Origin: a bacterium
GTDB taxonomy: Bacteria; Armatimonadota; Abditibacteriia; Abditibacteriales; Abditibacteriaceae
Direction of reading: 5' to 3'
NCBI GenBank assembly: GCA_004172935.1
Contig: SDZD01000011.1
Span: forward strand, 1-64,000
Length of the DNA: 64,000 nucleotides
This document shows positions 34,215-43,421 of the stretch, one piece after another; positions within the stretch are counted from its first letter, which is position 1; each line of letters begins with the position of its first letter. The notes below the pieces were generated by a model. The model worked only from the letters and a program-made list of their open reading frames with translations. It had not been told where the DNA came from and did no database searches. The position numbers were made by a program, and so were the translations under genes.

Positions 34215-37200
34215 TTAGTTGTTCGGCGTGGGGAACTGAAGGCGCAGCTTCACACCTTCGCGTCGGGCGGTTACGAAGTAGCCACCATATGCTCCCAAAC
34301 TTGTGACCGAACGACCAGTGGTTGCATCAATCAGAGTCGAGTTGATGAGACCTGCAGCCGCAGCGTCCTTAACGGTGTAGCTGACACCACCGTATTGGAT
34401 TTGAGCGCTTGTTCCATTTGCACCATCAGTTCCGGTGCTGGTTGTGTCCCAGGCAACGGAGCTGTAGAGCGCAGGATTGAAGGGGAAGCCGATGAAGGTA
34501 CGCCCATTCAGTGCATTGCCAACCAAGCTGTTGCTGTAGCCGAGGCTTATGGTGAAGCGACGAGTATTTTCGCCGGTACCAAGTGTCAAGGCTTGCAGTG
34601 CCGAGTTTTCGGCAGGAGTAGAGAAGCGTAGAACTTCACCGCTGGTAGGTGTATCAATCACCTGTAGCAAGTAGCCTTCACCACGAACCAATACACCGGT
34701 ATCAGCGATAGCTTCGTAGGCAAGGGTATTCGGGTTGAAACGTGACACCGAATAGAAACGCACAGTTTTGCCGGCTTTGGTGCCAACAGGATCGTAGTTG
34801 AAGACATCAACTAGAGCAACAGTCGCATCGCCGCGAGTACGGTCATAGAGGTTGCGCGAAGCTGCGTTGGCCGAGGTCTGATATGGGAAGGAGATCGCAT
34901 ACGTACGGCCCTTCGAGAACGTTGTCGGATTGGGAGTAACGGTGGGCGTGAACTTGATGGTGATCAAAGCACGCTTTGGCACAACCCTACGCTTGACAAG
35001 GCCAACATTGGCCGAGCCAGAAGAGGTTCCCTTCACAGCTGTCAACGCATATCCATCGCCTTCAGCAACGACGAAGGAGAATGCGCCCATTGAGTCGGTG
35101 ACCATCGTCGCGATAGTCGTTCCGTTTTGAGTGAGCGTAACCGTCGCACCGGGAACTCGCGCACCCGATATGTCGATGACATCGCCAGCAAGTCTTTGTA
35201 GGACGAGAGTAACGTCAGGTGCACTGAATGCTCCCGCAGTTGCATTGAACGGTGCGGAGATCGACTCATCGCCGCCACCAGTGGCTTTGATGTAGTAGCG
35301 TCCAGCAGTTACGCCAGCAAACGCATAGCTTCCATCGTTGGCCGAAGTCGTGGTGCGACGTGGCGAGAGAGGAGCCTGATTGGTATCCAACAACTCGACG
35401 GTTGCCCCAGCGAATGGCACTATGTAGGTGCCTCCTACGGTGTAGTACTGAACCAGCACTTTACCCGTCAGTTGCTGATTGCTCAATGTGATCGTTGGCA
35501 CAGTCACAGCCGACGCTGTCGCGTTGACCGAGAAGTTACCACTAGTACCAGTGAGGGCACCTTGAGCTGCGATGACGTTGTAGGTCACGCTACCATTAGC
35601 AGCCACGAAACTAGCAACTCTGGTTGTCGAGTCGTAGGAATAGCCACCAACTGGCACGTTGGCAATCGTGTAATTGCCCTGCGCATTGGTCGTGGCAGTA
35701 CGAGCAGGCGAGAAGGCGATGCCATTCGGGAACTGCAAGGTCACTGTAATGTTGGCAGCAGGCTGCCCATTGCTCTGCAGGACTTTACCAGAGAGCGTTG
35801 CAATGACAATGTCCACATCACGAGTCTGGTCAACACCCTGAACCACTGTGATCTGGGTATCGCGAACGAAGGTGATGGTACCGCGAACGATGCTTGCACG
35901 AACGAAGTAGCTACCGGGGGGTACATCAGTAAAGTTGTACGCTCCAGTTGCAGGTGTCGTTTGGACAGGGATAGCAACGTTATTCGGATATGTAGCCGGT
36001 GTCTTGTCCGACTTCAACAGCGAAACGGTCGCACCTGTCAAGGGAGTTCCATTAAGCGAGACAGTACCCGATACAGCTGGTCCAATTGGCACCAGAATCG
36101 GTGTCGTCTGGTTCGCAGCAGTATCGTTGGCAATGTCGTTCACATAATAGGTATCGTTCGGCGGAACGATGATATCCGCAGGACGCTTGGAGTCGGGAAT
36201 TACGCGACGGCCAACATTCGGGTTGTTACCTGTGAAGGTGATGTTGGTGCTGGCAGGAATATCCTGGTTGTCACCATTGGCAGGATTGGAGTTGGCCGGG
36301 TTGAAGATGACCTGAATCGGTACACCGGACGGCACCTGTCCAACTTGGAAGTTACCATTGGAATCGGTCGTGGTGAGACGAGCGAAGTAACCGGGAGGAT
36401 CGGTGGTGACTAACTTATCGATGCTGCGAACAAGAACGTTCAGGTTGGCAAGCGGGTAGTCATCAGCCAAGTTGGTTGGTGTTCCATTGGAAGCAACAGC
36501 ACGACCAATGATAGCACCGGGACGGGTTGGAACTGGACGCAAGTTAACGAGCGTCGCATTAGGTCCAGGAGGTCCGGTCAAGTTAATGAAGAACCCAGTT
36601 GTCGTGCCGCCAAAGAAACCTGGTGGATCCGTACGCCCGTTGGTCAGGAAAGGCTGTACGGTGTAACCACCGAAAGGCAAGCCAGTCAAAGACCAATCGC
36701 CGTTGACGTCGGTGCGGGCCAAGTATGTTTGACCACGCCCAGTGATCTGGAGCAAGAAGTTGGCAATAGGTTTGTTCGTGTCATTGTTGATGACGCGGCC
36801 CGATGCCGAACCAGTCTTGAAGTAAGACCGGATGTAGTTAGCAATACGGTAACGCGAATCAATCGCGGCTCGGCCATCAGCAGGAGTGGGTCGGCGGTAG
36901 CGACGGTTGATAGCTTCGAATCCAAAGCTAAAGAACACAACACGGGACTGCAAACCGTTGGGCTGTAGCTTCTCAATACGTTGGCCGACGACTCGCTCAT
37001 CGTGTGTATAAGAAGTTGTAAGCGTTGCTCCACTTGATGCAGTTGGAGCGAAGTAATCGAATGGGAAAGCGTTATGACGCTCTTGGTCCTGTGTTACTGC
37101 ACCATCGCCCCAGTCGCCATCACTCGAAGGGAAGGGAAGTTGGAAAGGGAAACGAAGATTCGGATAATCGCCGCCGAAATCTGCGGAGCCATCGAAAGTT

Positions 37201-40200
37201 GGCTCTTTCAAGTTCCCCTGAACCAGACCACCATTCAGAAACTCTCCGGTGTCGGCAGTGAGTCTGTTCAGACCAGCATCGACCCTTTGGGGTAGAGGCT
37301 CGCCTGTGAAGTTAGCTCCCAGTACATCTGACAAGAAGGTATTCGTGTTGGCGCCATTACTGGTCAATGCCCAAGCAATGTCGCGACCAGAGATAAACAA
37401 ACGACCACCATCGCCAACAAAGTTGCGTAAGCGTTCCTGAGTTGTAGGATCGACGATTGTACCTGGACCAACATAGGCAGTACCAGCATAAGGGGCGGCC
37501 CAGATTACGCACGAACGCGAGACGGCCACCTTACGGCTGAGCTGTGTCTTGTCTGTGCTAGCAGGATCAATTTGTACCGTCGTTGTGGGACGATAACCAT
37601 TGAGAACATCTTGATTGATGATGCCACGGCACAAAGTTCGCCAGACATCTACACCACTAAATGATGTTGGGGTTGAGGCACCCAAGAAAGTAGCAGTTGC
37701 GGCAAGACTATCCCAAGCCTGTCCACCAGGATTAGTGAGATAGTAGCTTTCAACCGGAGGCTGGTTGCTGAATCGACGGTCATCGCCACCAGAAGCGATC
37801 AGGTTGGCGAAGTCTTGACCACCGGCATAGTCGGATACGAACAAGTCAGCATTGACAGGTGTAAAGCGACGAGTGGAGAAGCCCCATACACGGTCATAAA
37901 GCAGCGTGTTGTAAGGTGATTCGCCTGGCCGACGGTTGGGACGCAGAGCACGATCACGTGCTGTTACGTCGATGTAATAGTCGCCAGCAGCAGGAGTAGG
38001 CAAATAGCCTTCGCAGTAATAAACACCATCACCAGCAACAGCACTGGCCTGTTGTTCGTGACCATTAGCCGAAACTGGACCGTCGTCATAGACATTCAGA
38101 GCGAACTGAGTACGGCCACCAATTGATACTGGCGAGGGACGCTCTTCGTAAGTACGATCAACGAATACGTTGTCATCGTTTTGCCTACGTTCTTTGACGC
38201 CAGGATTCTGGGAATCGTATCCGGCGAAGTAGCGAGAATCGGCGTTATAGAACGAGACGTAGACCGAAGTGGTCGAATTGACCGTGAGGTCAGTTCTTGC
38301 TGCGGCGCGTTCGAAAAGACCGCTCTCCAAATCGCGCAAGACAACAGCGAAACGCAAACCGCCCTGTGCTGGATCAGTACCAGCAGGCATATTTTCTTTC
38401 AAGCCAGCTTCGACTGTTCGTGGTGCAAGGAAAGGAGCACTGGGTTGAGGAGCAACAACAGGAGTGAGCAAGTTACCAACGCCTTGAGGAATCAAAGCAG
38501 GTGGAGTAGTGTCCTGAGTCGAGGTAGACCAAATGTCGTGCGTGACACCACTTTCGCCACCATCGGTGCCGAATTGATCGCCGCCGTAGGGGTTCGAGGG
38601 TGTAGTAGAACCATTAGTTCCTGTATTGGGAGCAAAACGGCGTCCTGACGCATAAACCAAACTGGCTAATTGAGGAGCAGTTCCTGTAGGGTCAGTTCCG
38701 CTTTGTCTTGCACGCGCATAAGAAGGCTCACGGTCGGCAGCACGATCAATAGTTTGAGGAGCTGTCAAACGGCTGTCCGTGAAGTTCTTAGGACTGCTCA
38801 GAATGTTAGTCAGAACTCGTGCAGCGCCAGATGTCTCATCGGGAGTAATGGTGGTGCCAGGACCTGTGTCTTGCACCAAAGCTGCAGGATTGAAGGCAAT
38901 GCCAGCAGGACCAGTAGCTGTGGGGTTATCATTGGCATCCGAAGGGAAAACCAAATAGATCGCACTCGTAGATGTAGGATCTGGCTGCGCCGCAGTGCGA
39001 GGCCAGGGAACACCACTGGTGCCATTCATTTCATAACGACTGACGATTGTACCGTCGCCGGAGAAATCGGTCTGGGTGTTCCCAACGGGTCGGAAGTTAG
39101 AAACGTACAACTCGTCATTGCCGTCTCCGTCCAAGTCCTCGACTGTCAAGCCTTCAGGGGAGTTAAGACCTATCTGATTGCCTTCGGCATTGTCGCTGAC
39201 AACTGTGTTAATGAACGTTCCCCTAGTAATCGAGGCATTAGGGATGTTGGGATTTGGACCAGCAAAAGCTAAAATCCTATCATTTTTTGTGGAACAGACG
39301 TAGAGATCGGGATAGCCATCTCCGTTAATGTCTTTCCCCCAATCAATTCCTGTAGGACCACTGAGTTGGTTCTGACCAGTGGGCACATAATCAATAATAA
39401 AGGTACCAGTCGCCTTATCGTAGAGGTTGACTTTATCTCCACCATAAACGGAGACCGCAATCCAACGTCCCGAAGGATCGATTGAGATACCTTCGCAGTT
39501 TCCTACTGCTCCAGCCGAAGTTTCGCCACTTGACCAAGCGGGATCGGTGTTGCTGGCGCCTGCAGGCGTACCCGTTGCACGAACAAAACGGTAGAGAGCA
39601 GTGCTGCTATTTGAGGAAGCCGCGTAGACGTACTGGTTGTCTACTGCCAAACCTGTCGCTCCTGGAACTTTAGCAGGAGTCAAGGCATAAGCTGGAGCTG
39701 TTGCTTCGTAGTTGGCGTCAGTTGTATTTAGAACGTTGCCACCAGCAGGAGCTCCATTACTCTCGTCGAAACGGGCGATGCGGTTACCAGTTCGGCTAGT
39801 CACATAGACAAAATTCGTGGCGTTGTTACTGCTATTGGTTCCAGGAAAGACTTGGACGCTTTCTGGCTGACCAATAGTTCCACCAACAGGCAATTGAGCA
39901 AAGGTGTCTGAAGTCAATAAAGTGTTGGTGTTAAACACAACAACTTTACTGGCAGTGGCATCGAAGGCCGCAACATAAACACGTGGTTCAGCTTGAGTGC
40001 CGGGTGCGGTGAAAGCACTGGTATCCAAAGGTATAGACCAAACGTTGAGGTCACGCCCACGCGCACCATCGGCCTGATCGGTGTCATCTAAGTAGGTGTT
40101 GGTTTGAAAAGCTATCTGCTCTTGTACCTGCACGTCTACGCCAGCGCTACCACCAAAGCCGCCTGGGGTTGACGCAGCAGGAAAGTCATCCTGATCGTCA

Positions 40201-41306
40201 ACACGACCATTGGAGCGTTGTGTGGGGTCGGTAACAGGATTGGCACCGGAGCCGTCTGGGAAGATACGCCAGATGCGACGCCCAGATGCAGCAGCGCCCG
40301 TCAGCACGCCGTCAACATCACGGTTGGAAGAGAAAAACAGGAGGTTGCGGTTGACGGCTGCCCATGATGGGTGGTCGTCATCGGTGCTGTTACCTACTGG
40401 GTCATTACTTCCGCCAGTAATACGGGTCAGAGTGCCAGTGTTCCCCTGAGAATCGATGGAGTAGATATCGCGAGTAGGCAAACCTACGTTGTTGATGGCA
40501 TCATAGTTGGTCACATAGGCGATGGACAAACCAGTTGGTGACCAAGCGGGAGACTCTTTTTTACCAGGAAAATAGGTCTGCTGAGTAGGTGGCGCGATTT
40601 GAGTGCCGTTACCAGCGTTGCCATCGGTATCTACCAACGGTTCGATAGTCCACAACTGAGACGTGGTCGCAGGAGTGGCAGCATCTTCATCCTCATACAC
40701 AAGGCGGTTACCATCCGACGACCAAGAGGGGTGTCGTTGGTTACGGTTGATGTCGCCCGTTGTGCCGTTAAGGATGGCGCTCACACCAGTCAACTGGCGT
40801 TGCCCCGAACCGTTACGGTTCATTATCCAGATGTGGTATTTGCCATCCGCGTTCAACGAGTCGATCACGCCGTCATTGTTGGTATCGGCGCCGTTGGACA
40901 TAAAGGCGATGAAGTCGCCTGTCGGTGATACCGCAGGTTGGCGCTCATCGGAAGGAGAGTTGGGAGTCAAATCGGTTTCAACCAAGTTGAAGCCGGTTTG
41001 GCCTGTGCCAATGGCACTCGTTGTGCGACCACCAGTTGTGGCGCTCGCACCTAAAGATTTAACAAGGTTGGCCTGTCCGTACTGCTCGACCATTTTAGGC
41101 AAGTCGTTCAGCGTTAATGGCTTGGACTTGCCCTGTGAGGCTGCGATATGTGGCATCGCAACGGGGTCTTTCGCAGATAGAGGCACTGCGTAAGAAGCAA
41201 GAGTCGCGCCCGCCAGCGTGAAAGCAGCCGCACCAAACAGAAATCGCGGCTGCGCCCAAGCGCGCCGCGCTCCACTTGAGCGGCTTGAATTCTGGGGTAC
41301 GTTCAT
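34215..41306 (-). CDS. Giant secreted beta-propeller and carboxypeptidase-regulatory-repeat protein with shared C-terminal domain
   Basis: A 2363-residue protein with signal peptide (FLFGAAAFTLAGATLASYAV). The N-terminal third has TolB/PD40-like propeller blades (QPAVSPTGDFIAFMSNGADT, HPSWSSDGNRLVYE, SPAWSPTGLSIAYV), then lactonase- or NHL-like blades and FG-GAP-like DINGDGYPDLYV. A central region contains GGRLFISGRDIAWAL, like a GATase/ThuA-type fold. The last third has at least five carboxypeptidase-regulatory-like beta sandwiches (SGRVINNDTNKPIANFLLQI, SGKVLQSNGQPAANITVTL and others). The C-terminal domain at DNA 34218-34904 is shared with the downstream giant gene. I chose ATG at 41306 because AAGG lies upstream at a suitable distance and it leads straight into the signal peptide. 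Confidence 0.82.
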   Translation of the reverse strand: MNVPQNSSRSSGARRAWAQPRFLFGAAAFTLAGATLASYAVPLSAKDPVAMPHIAASQGKSKPLTLNDLPKMVEQYGQANLVKSLGASATTGGRTTSAIGTGQTGFNLVETDLTPNSPSDERQPAVSPTGDFIAFMSNGADTNNDGVIDSLNADGKYHIWIMNRNGSGQRQLTGVSAILNGTTGDINRNQRHPSWSSDGNRLVYEDEDAATPATTSQLWTIEPLVDTDGNAGNGTQIAPPTQQTYFPGKKESPAWSPTGLSIAYVTNYDAINNVGLPTRDIYSIDSQGNTGTLTRITGGSNDPVGNSTDDDHPSWAAVNRNLLFFSSNRDVDGVLTGAAASGRRIWRIFPDGSGANPVTDPTQRSNGRVDDQDDFPAASTPGGFGGSAGVDVQVQEQIAFQTNTYLDDTDQADGARGRDLNVWSIPLDTSAFTAPGTQAEPRVYVAAFDATASKVVVFNTNTLLTSDTFAQLPVGGTIGQPESVQVFPGTNSSNNATNFVYVTSRTGNRIARFDESNGAPAGGNVLNTTDANYEATAPAYALTPAKVPGATGLAVDNQYVYAASSNSSTALYRFVRATGTPAGASNTDPAWSSGETSAGAVGNCEGISIDPSGRWIAVSVYGGDKVNLYDKATGTFIIDYVPTGQNQLSGPTGIDWGKDINGDGYPDLYVCSTKNDRILAFAGPNPNIPNASITRGTFINTVVSDNAEGNQIGLNSPEGLTVEDLDGDGNDELYVSNFRPVGNTQTDFSGDGTIVSRYEMNGTSGVPWPRTAAQPDPTSTSAIYLVFPSDANDNPTATGPAGIAFNPAALVQDTGPGTTITPDETSGAARVLTNILSSPKNFTDSRLTAPQTIDRAADREPSYARARQSGTDPTGTAPQLASLVYASGRRFAPNTGTNGSTTPSNPYGGDQFGTDGGESGVTHDIWSTSTQDTTPPALIPQGVGNLLTPVVAPQPSAPFLAPRTVEAGLKENMPAGTDPAQGGLRFAVVLRDLESGLFERAAARTDLTVNSTTSVYVSFYNADSRYFAGYDSQNPGVKERRQNDDNVFVDRTYEERPSPVSIGGRTQFALNVYDDGPVSANGHEQQASAVAGDGVYYCEGYLPTPAAGDYYIDVTARDRALRPNRRPGESPYNTLLYDRVWGFSTRRFTPVNADLFVSDYAGGQDFANLIASGGDDRRFSNQPPVESYYLTNPGGQAWDSLAATATFLGASTPTSFSGVDVWRTLCRGIINQDVLNGYRPTTTVQIDPASTDKTQLSRKVAVSRSCVIWAAPYAGTAYVGPGTIVDPTTQERLRNFVGDGGRLFISGRDIAWALTSNGANTNTFLSDVLGANFTGEPLPQRVDAGLNRLTADTGEFLNGGLVQGNLKEPTFDGSADFGGDYPNLRFPFQLPFPSSDGDWGDGAVTQDQERHNAFPFDYFAPTASSGATLTTSYTHDERVVGQRIEKLQPNGLQSRVVFFSFGFEAINRRYRRPTPADGRAAIDSRYRIANYIRSYFKTGSASGRVINNDTNKPIANFLLQITGRGQTYLARTDVNGDWSLTGLPFGGYTVQPFLTNGRTDPPGFFGGTTTGFFINLTGPPGPNATLVNLRPVPTRPGAIIGRAVASNGTPTNLADDYPLANLNVLVRSIDKLVTTDPPGYFARLTTTDSNGNFQVGQVPSGVPIQVIFNPANSNPANGDNQDIPASTNITFTGNNPNVGRRVIPDSKRPADIIVPPNDTYYVNDIANDTAANQTTPILVPIGPAVSGTVSLNGTPLTGATVSLLKSDKTPATYPNNVAIPVQTTPATGAYNFTDVPPGSYFVRASIVRGTITFVRDTQITVVQGVDQTRDVDIVIATLSGKVLQSNGQPAANITVTLQFPNGIAFSPARTATTNAQGNYTIANVPVGGYSYDSTTRVASFVAANGSVTYNVIAAQGALTGTSGNFSVNATASAVTVPTITLSNQQLTGKVLVQYYTVGGTYIVPFAGATVELLDTNQAPLSPRRTTTSANDGSYAFAGVTAGRYYIKATGGGDESISAPFNATAGAFSAPDVTLVLQRLAGDVIDISGARVPGATVTLTQNGTTIATMVTDSMGAFSFVVAEGDGYALTAVKGTSSGSANVGLVKRRVVPKRALITIKFTPTVTPNPTTFSKGRTYAISFPYQTSANAASRNLYDRTRGDATVALVDVFNYDPVGTKAGKTVRFYSVSRFNPNTLAYEAIADTGVLVRGEGYLLQVIDTPTSGEVLRFSTPAENSALQALTLGTGENTRRFTISLGYSNSLVGNALNGRTFIGFPFNPALYSSVAWDTTSTGTDGANGTSAQIQYGGVSYTVKDAAAAGLINSTLIDATTGRSVTSLGAYGGYFVTARREGVKLRLQFPTPNN
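34218..34904 (-). other. Shared C-terminal domain, copy 2 (229 residues)
   Basis: The last 229 residues, from TYAISFPY, follow a Thr/Pro linker. Landmarks are VRGEGYLLQV, RTFIGFPFNPALYSSVAW, TVKDAAAAGLIN, LGAYGGYFVTARR and the end LRLQFPTPNN. These line up in order with 27339-27947 while the rest of the two proteins is unrelated. Confidence 0.8.
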
Positions 41307-41623
41307 GAGGCGACCTTGGGTTTTGCGGGTCAAAAAGGGTTGCATGAATGACAACTAAAATACCGTTCGTGCCGTTGAAGGCGTCAGAGAACCACTTCAC
41401 ACCGAAGCTATGACACCAAAACGCGCGAAAATTTCGCCCTTAGACACGCTCTAGAGAGTCATGTTGCGAGGCGAATTTATTGCTAGGTTTTGGGCTCTTC
41501 TGTCAGGAAGTGGCAGTTACGTCAAATAGACGCAAGCCAATCGTAAAGTTCCCGTTGTTTATCAAAAGGAGTTGACAGTGTGTCAAGTTCTCTTTAGAGA
41601 ACTTGGTCACAATGTATTAACTT
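41307..41623. other. 317-nt upstream region of the giant propeller gene
   Basis: No gene is visible. It contains the promoter candidate and two inverted repeats described separately, and a leader of about 245 nt in which I see no riboswitch fold I can name. Confidence 0.6.
41558..41604 (-). promoter_or_regulatory. Candidate sigma-70-type promoter with adjacent 20-nt palindrome
   Basis: On the minus strand, TTGACA (41586-41581) and GATAAA (41563-41558) are separated by 17 nt, pointing towards the giant propeller gene. Upstream and overlapping the -35 edge is a perfect 20-nt palindrome AAGTTCTCTTTAGAGAACTT (41585-41604). A second inverted repeat (TTGACA, 3 nt, TGTCAA, 41572-41586) covers the -35 and the spacer. 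Both are plausible operator sites. Confidence 0.5.
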
Positions 41624-42562
41624 TTAAGAGCCGGGTTTTAAGCGCGTGGAGAAGTAGTCAAGCGTCTGACTAAGTCCCTCTTCGATACCGACTTTTGGAC
41701 CCCATCCGAGGATGTTTTGAGCTTTGGTGATATCGGGTTTGCGCTGTTTGGGGTCGTCCTGTGGAAGCGGTTCGAAGATGATGGGCGAATCCGACTTGGT
41801 CATTTTGCGGACCAACTCAGCAAATTCCAAAACCGTAAATTCCAGAGGGTTCCCGACATTGGTAGGAAGGTGTTCGTTCGACAGCATCAACTTGTAGATT
41901 CCGTCCACCAAATCGGTAACGAAACAGAAGGAGCGTGTCTGGCTGCCATCGCCGTAAACGGTGAGGGCTTCACCTTCGAGCGCCTGTCGAACGAAGTTGG
42001 GCACGATGCGTCCATCGCGCAAACGCATTCGTGGCCCATAGGTGTTGAAGATGCGAACGATTTTGGTGTCGATGCCATGCATACGATGGTACGCCATCAC
42101 AATCGCCTCGGCGAAGCGCTTGGCTTCGTCATAGCATCCGCGAGGGCCGATGGGGTTCACGTTACCCCAATATTCCTCATGTTGCGGATGCACATGGGGG
42201 TCACCGTAAACCTCGGAGGTAGAGGCCAACAGTAGCCCCGCTCCCTTGGCTCGCGCCAGTCCCAGAGCGTTGTGAGTTCCCATAGCGCCCACTTTGAGGG
42301 TTTGGATAGGAAGTTCCAAATAATCGACAGGCGAAGCAGGCGAGGCAAAGTGGAGAATGAAGTCCACCGGGCCGTCAATGAAGATGCCTTCAGAGATGTT
42401 CTGATGCCGGAAAGAGAACCTGGGCGACTGGATGTGGGCGATGTTATCGGGCGAGCCGGTGATAAGGTTGTCGACTGCAACTACCTCATGGCCTTCGGCC
42501 AAGCAGCGGTCGCAGAGATGGGAGCCGACGAATCCGGCTCCGCCGGTGATGACGATACGCAT
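41624..42562 (-). CDS. UDP-glucuronate decarboxylase-like NAD-dependent epimerase/dehydratase
   Basis: An extended short-chain dehydrogenase of 312 residues. The NAD-binding [10 protein letters not shown] is at the N-terminus, the catalytic region is TSEVYGDP with YDEAK (YxxxK), and [17 protein letters not shown] is characteristic of UDP-xylose synthases. The product would be UDP-xylose for surface glycans. Other family members act on dTDP- or GDP-sugars, so substrate specificity is inferred. A weak AAGGC precedes the ATG by about nine nt. Confidence 0.88.
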   Translation of the reverse strand: MRIVITGGAGFVGSHLCDRCLAEGHEVVAVDNLITGSPDNIAHIQSPRFSFRHQNISEGIFIDGPVDFILHFASPASPVDYLELPIQTLKVGAMGTHNALGLARAKGAGLLLASTSEVYGDPHVHPQHEEYWGNVNPIGPRGCYDEAKRFAEAIVMAYHRMHGIDTKIVRIFNTYGPRMRLRDGRIVPNFVRQALEGEALTVYGDGSQTRSFCFVTDLVDGIYKLMLSNEHLPTNVGNPLEFTVLEFAELVRKMTKSDSPIIFEPLPQDDPKQRKPDITKAQNILGWGPKVGIEEGLSQTLDYFSTRLKPGS

Positions 42563-42624
42563 ATAAAAGCCTTTTTATTCTAACAAGAGTGCTTTTTCAT
42601 TTCTGTTTCAAAGAAGGTTAAAAG

Positions 42625-43317
42625 TTATTTAGGGAGTGTGTAGACAACAAATCTGTCGCCTTCCCAACGTGAACTTACTGTCGAAAGCACTTTATCGCCA
42701 TAAAAATTTTTCGTGGTGATGGTCATATAACCTCGCTCATCGCTCCTATCGAAGAGCTGCTGCACCAATCCGCCCCCCGAACCCCCCGATCCAAAAACCT
42801 GTGGAGTGGGTGCGGGATAACTTTCGCGCAAGCCTTTATCCCACACAAAAACCGTGTGCATGGTGGAAATCCCCGGCGCCCCATTGCTCGAAATAATTTC
42901 CAGCACCGGGCCTTGCTGAGTAGCCGGGCGCAGCCAATGAGGCAAAACCTGCGTGGGTGGCGCCCCATCGACGTAGGATGCCGAGGTCACTCGATGCCAT
43001 TTCCAGCGTTTTTGCGCATTCAGCAGCGGTTCGAAGACATCGACGCAAAAAGGGGACTCGGCATAGCGATTATAGGAATTACCCTCATCTAGAGTGTTTT
43101 GCCTTACAGCGCCCCAGATGTGAACAAATCTCATCGCCCCCCGATAACCAATCGGCAAGCGCTTCGCGAGAAACGAAGTCGTCCCTTTGGGCAAATAATT
43201 TCGCACTTCAGCGGGCAATGTCAGCGACTTTTTATCATCGGCTTCAGCAGATGAGTGCAATATAAATATCGAAAGGAATGTGGCCAAAGCCCACAGGGCG
43301 AAACGCTTAATTTTCAT
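42625..43317 (-). CDS. Secreted protein of unknown function
   Basis: A 230-residue protein with a clear signal peptide (KIKRFALWALATFLSIFILH, then SSAEADD). I do not recognise the mature part. It has aromatic-rich strands (FVHIWGAV, RWKWHRVTSASYVDG, TMHTVFVWDKG), a Gly/Ser run (SGGSGGG) and a final strand GDRFVVYTLPK, which suggest a beta-rich periplasmic fold. Its start is 104 nt from the Gfo/Idh stop, with that gene's terminator in between, so it may have its own promoter. Confidence 0.65.
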   Translation of the reverse strand: MKIKRFALWALATFLSIFILHSSAEADDKKSLTLPAEVRNYLPKGTTSFLAKRLPIGYRGAMRFVHIWGAVRQNTLDEGNSYNRYAESPFCVDVFEPLLNAQKRWKWHRVTSASYVDGAPPTQVLPHWLRPATQQGPVLEIISSNGAPGISTMHTVFVWDKGLRESYPAPTPQVFGSGGSGGGLVQQLFDRSDERGYMTITTKNFYGDKVLSTVSSRWEGDRFVVYTLPK

Positions 43318-43373
43318 TGCGCGGCGGGTGGACTTAGAAACTCCATTTTTTGTTCCCTGAAAAATGAAAAAAA

Positions 43374-43399
43374 CCGTACTTCTTTTTTTCGAAGTACGG
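43374..43399 (-). terminator. Terminator after the Gfo/Idh/MocA gene
   Basis: Stem CCGTACTTC (43374-43382) and GAAGTACGG (43391-43399) with an 8-nt loop. On the minus strand it is followed by a run of seven T residues. Confidence 0.9.
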
Positions 43400-43421
43400 C
43401 TCTTGTTTTTTAGTGGCGAAT

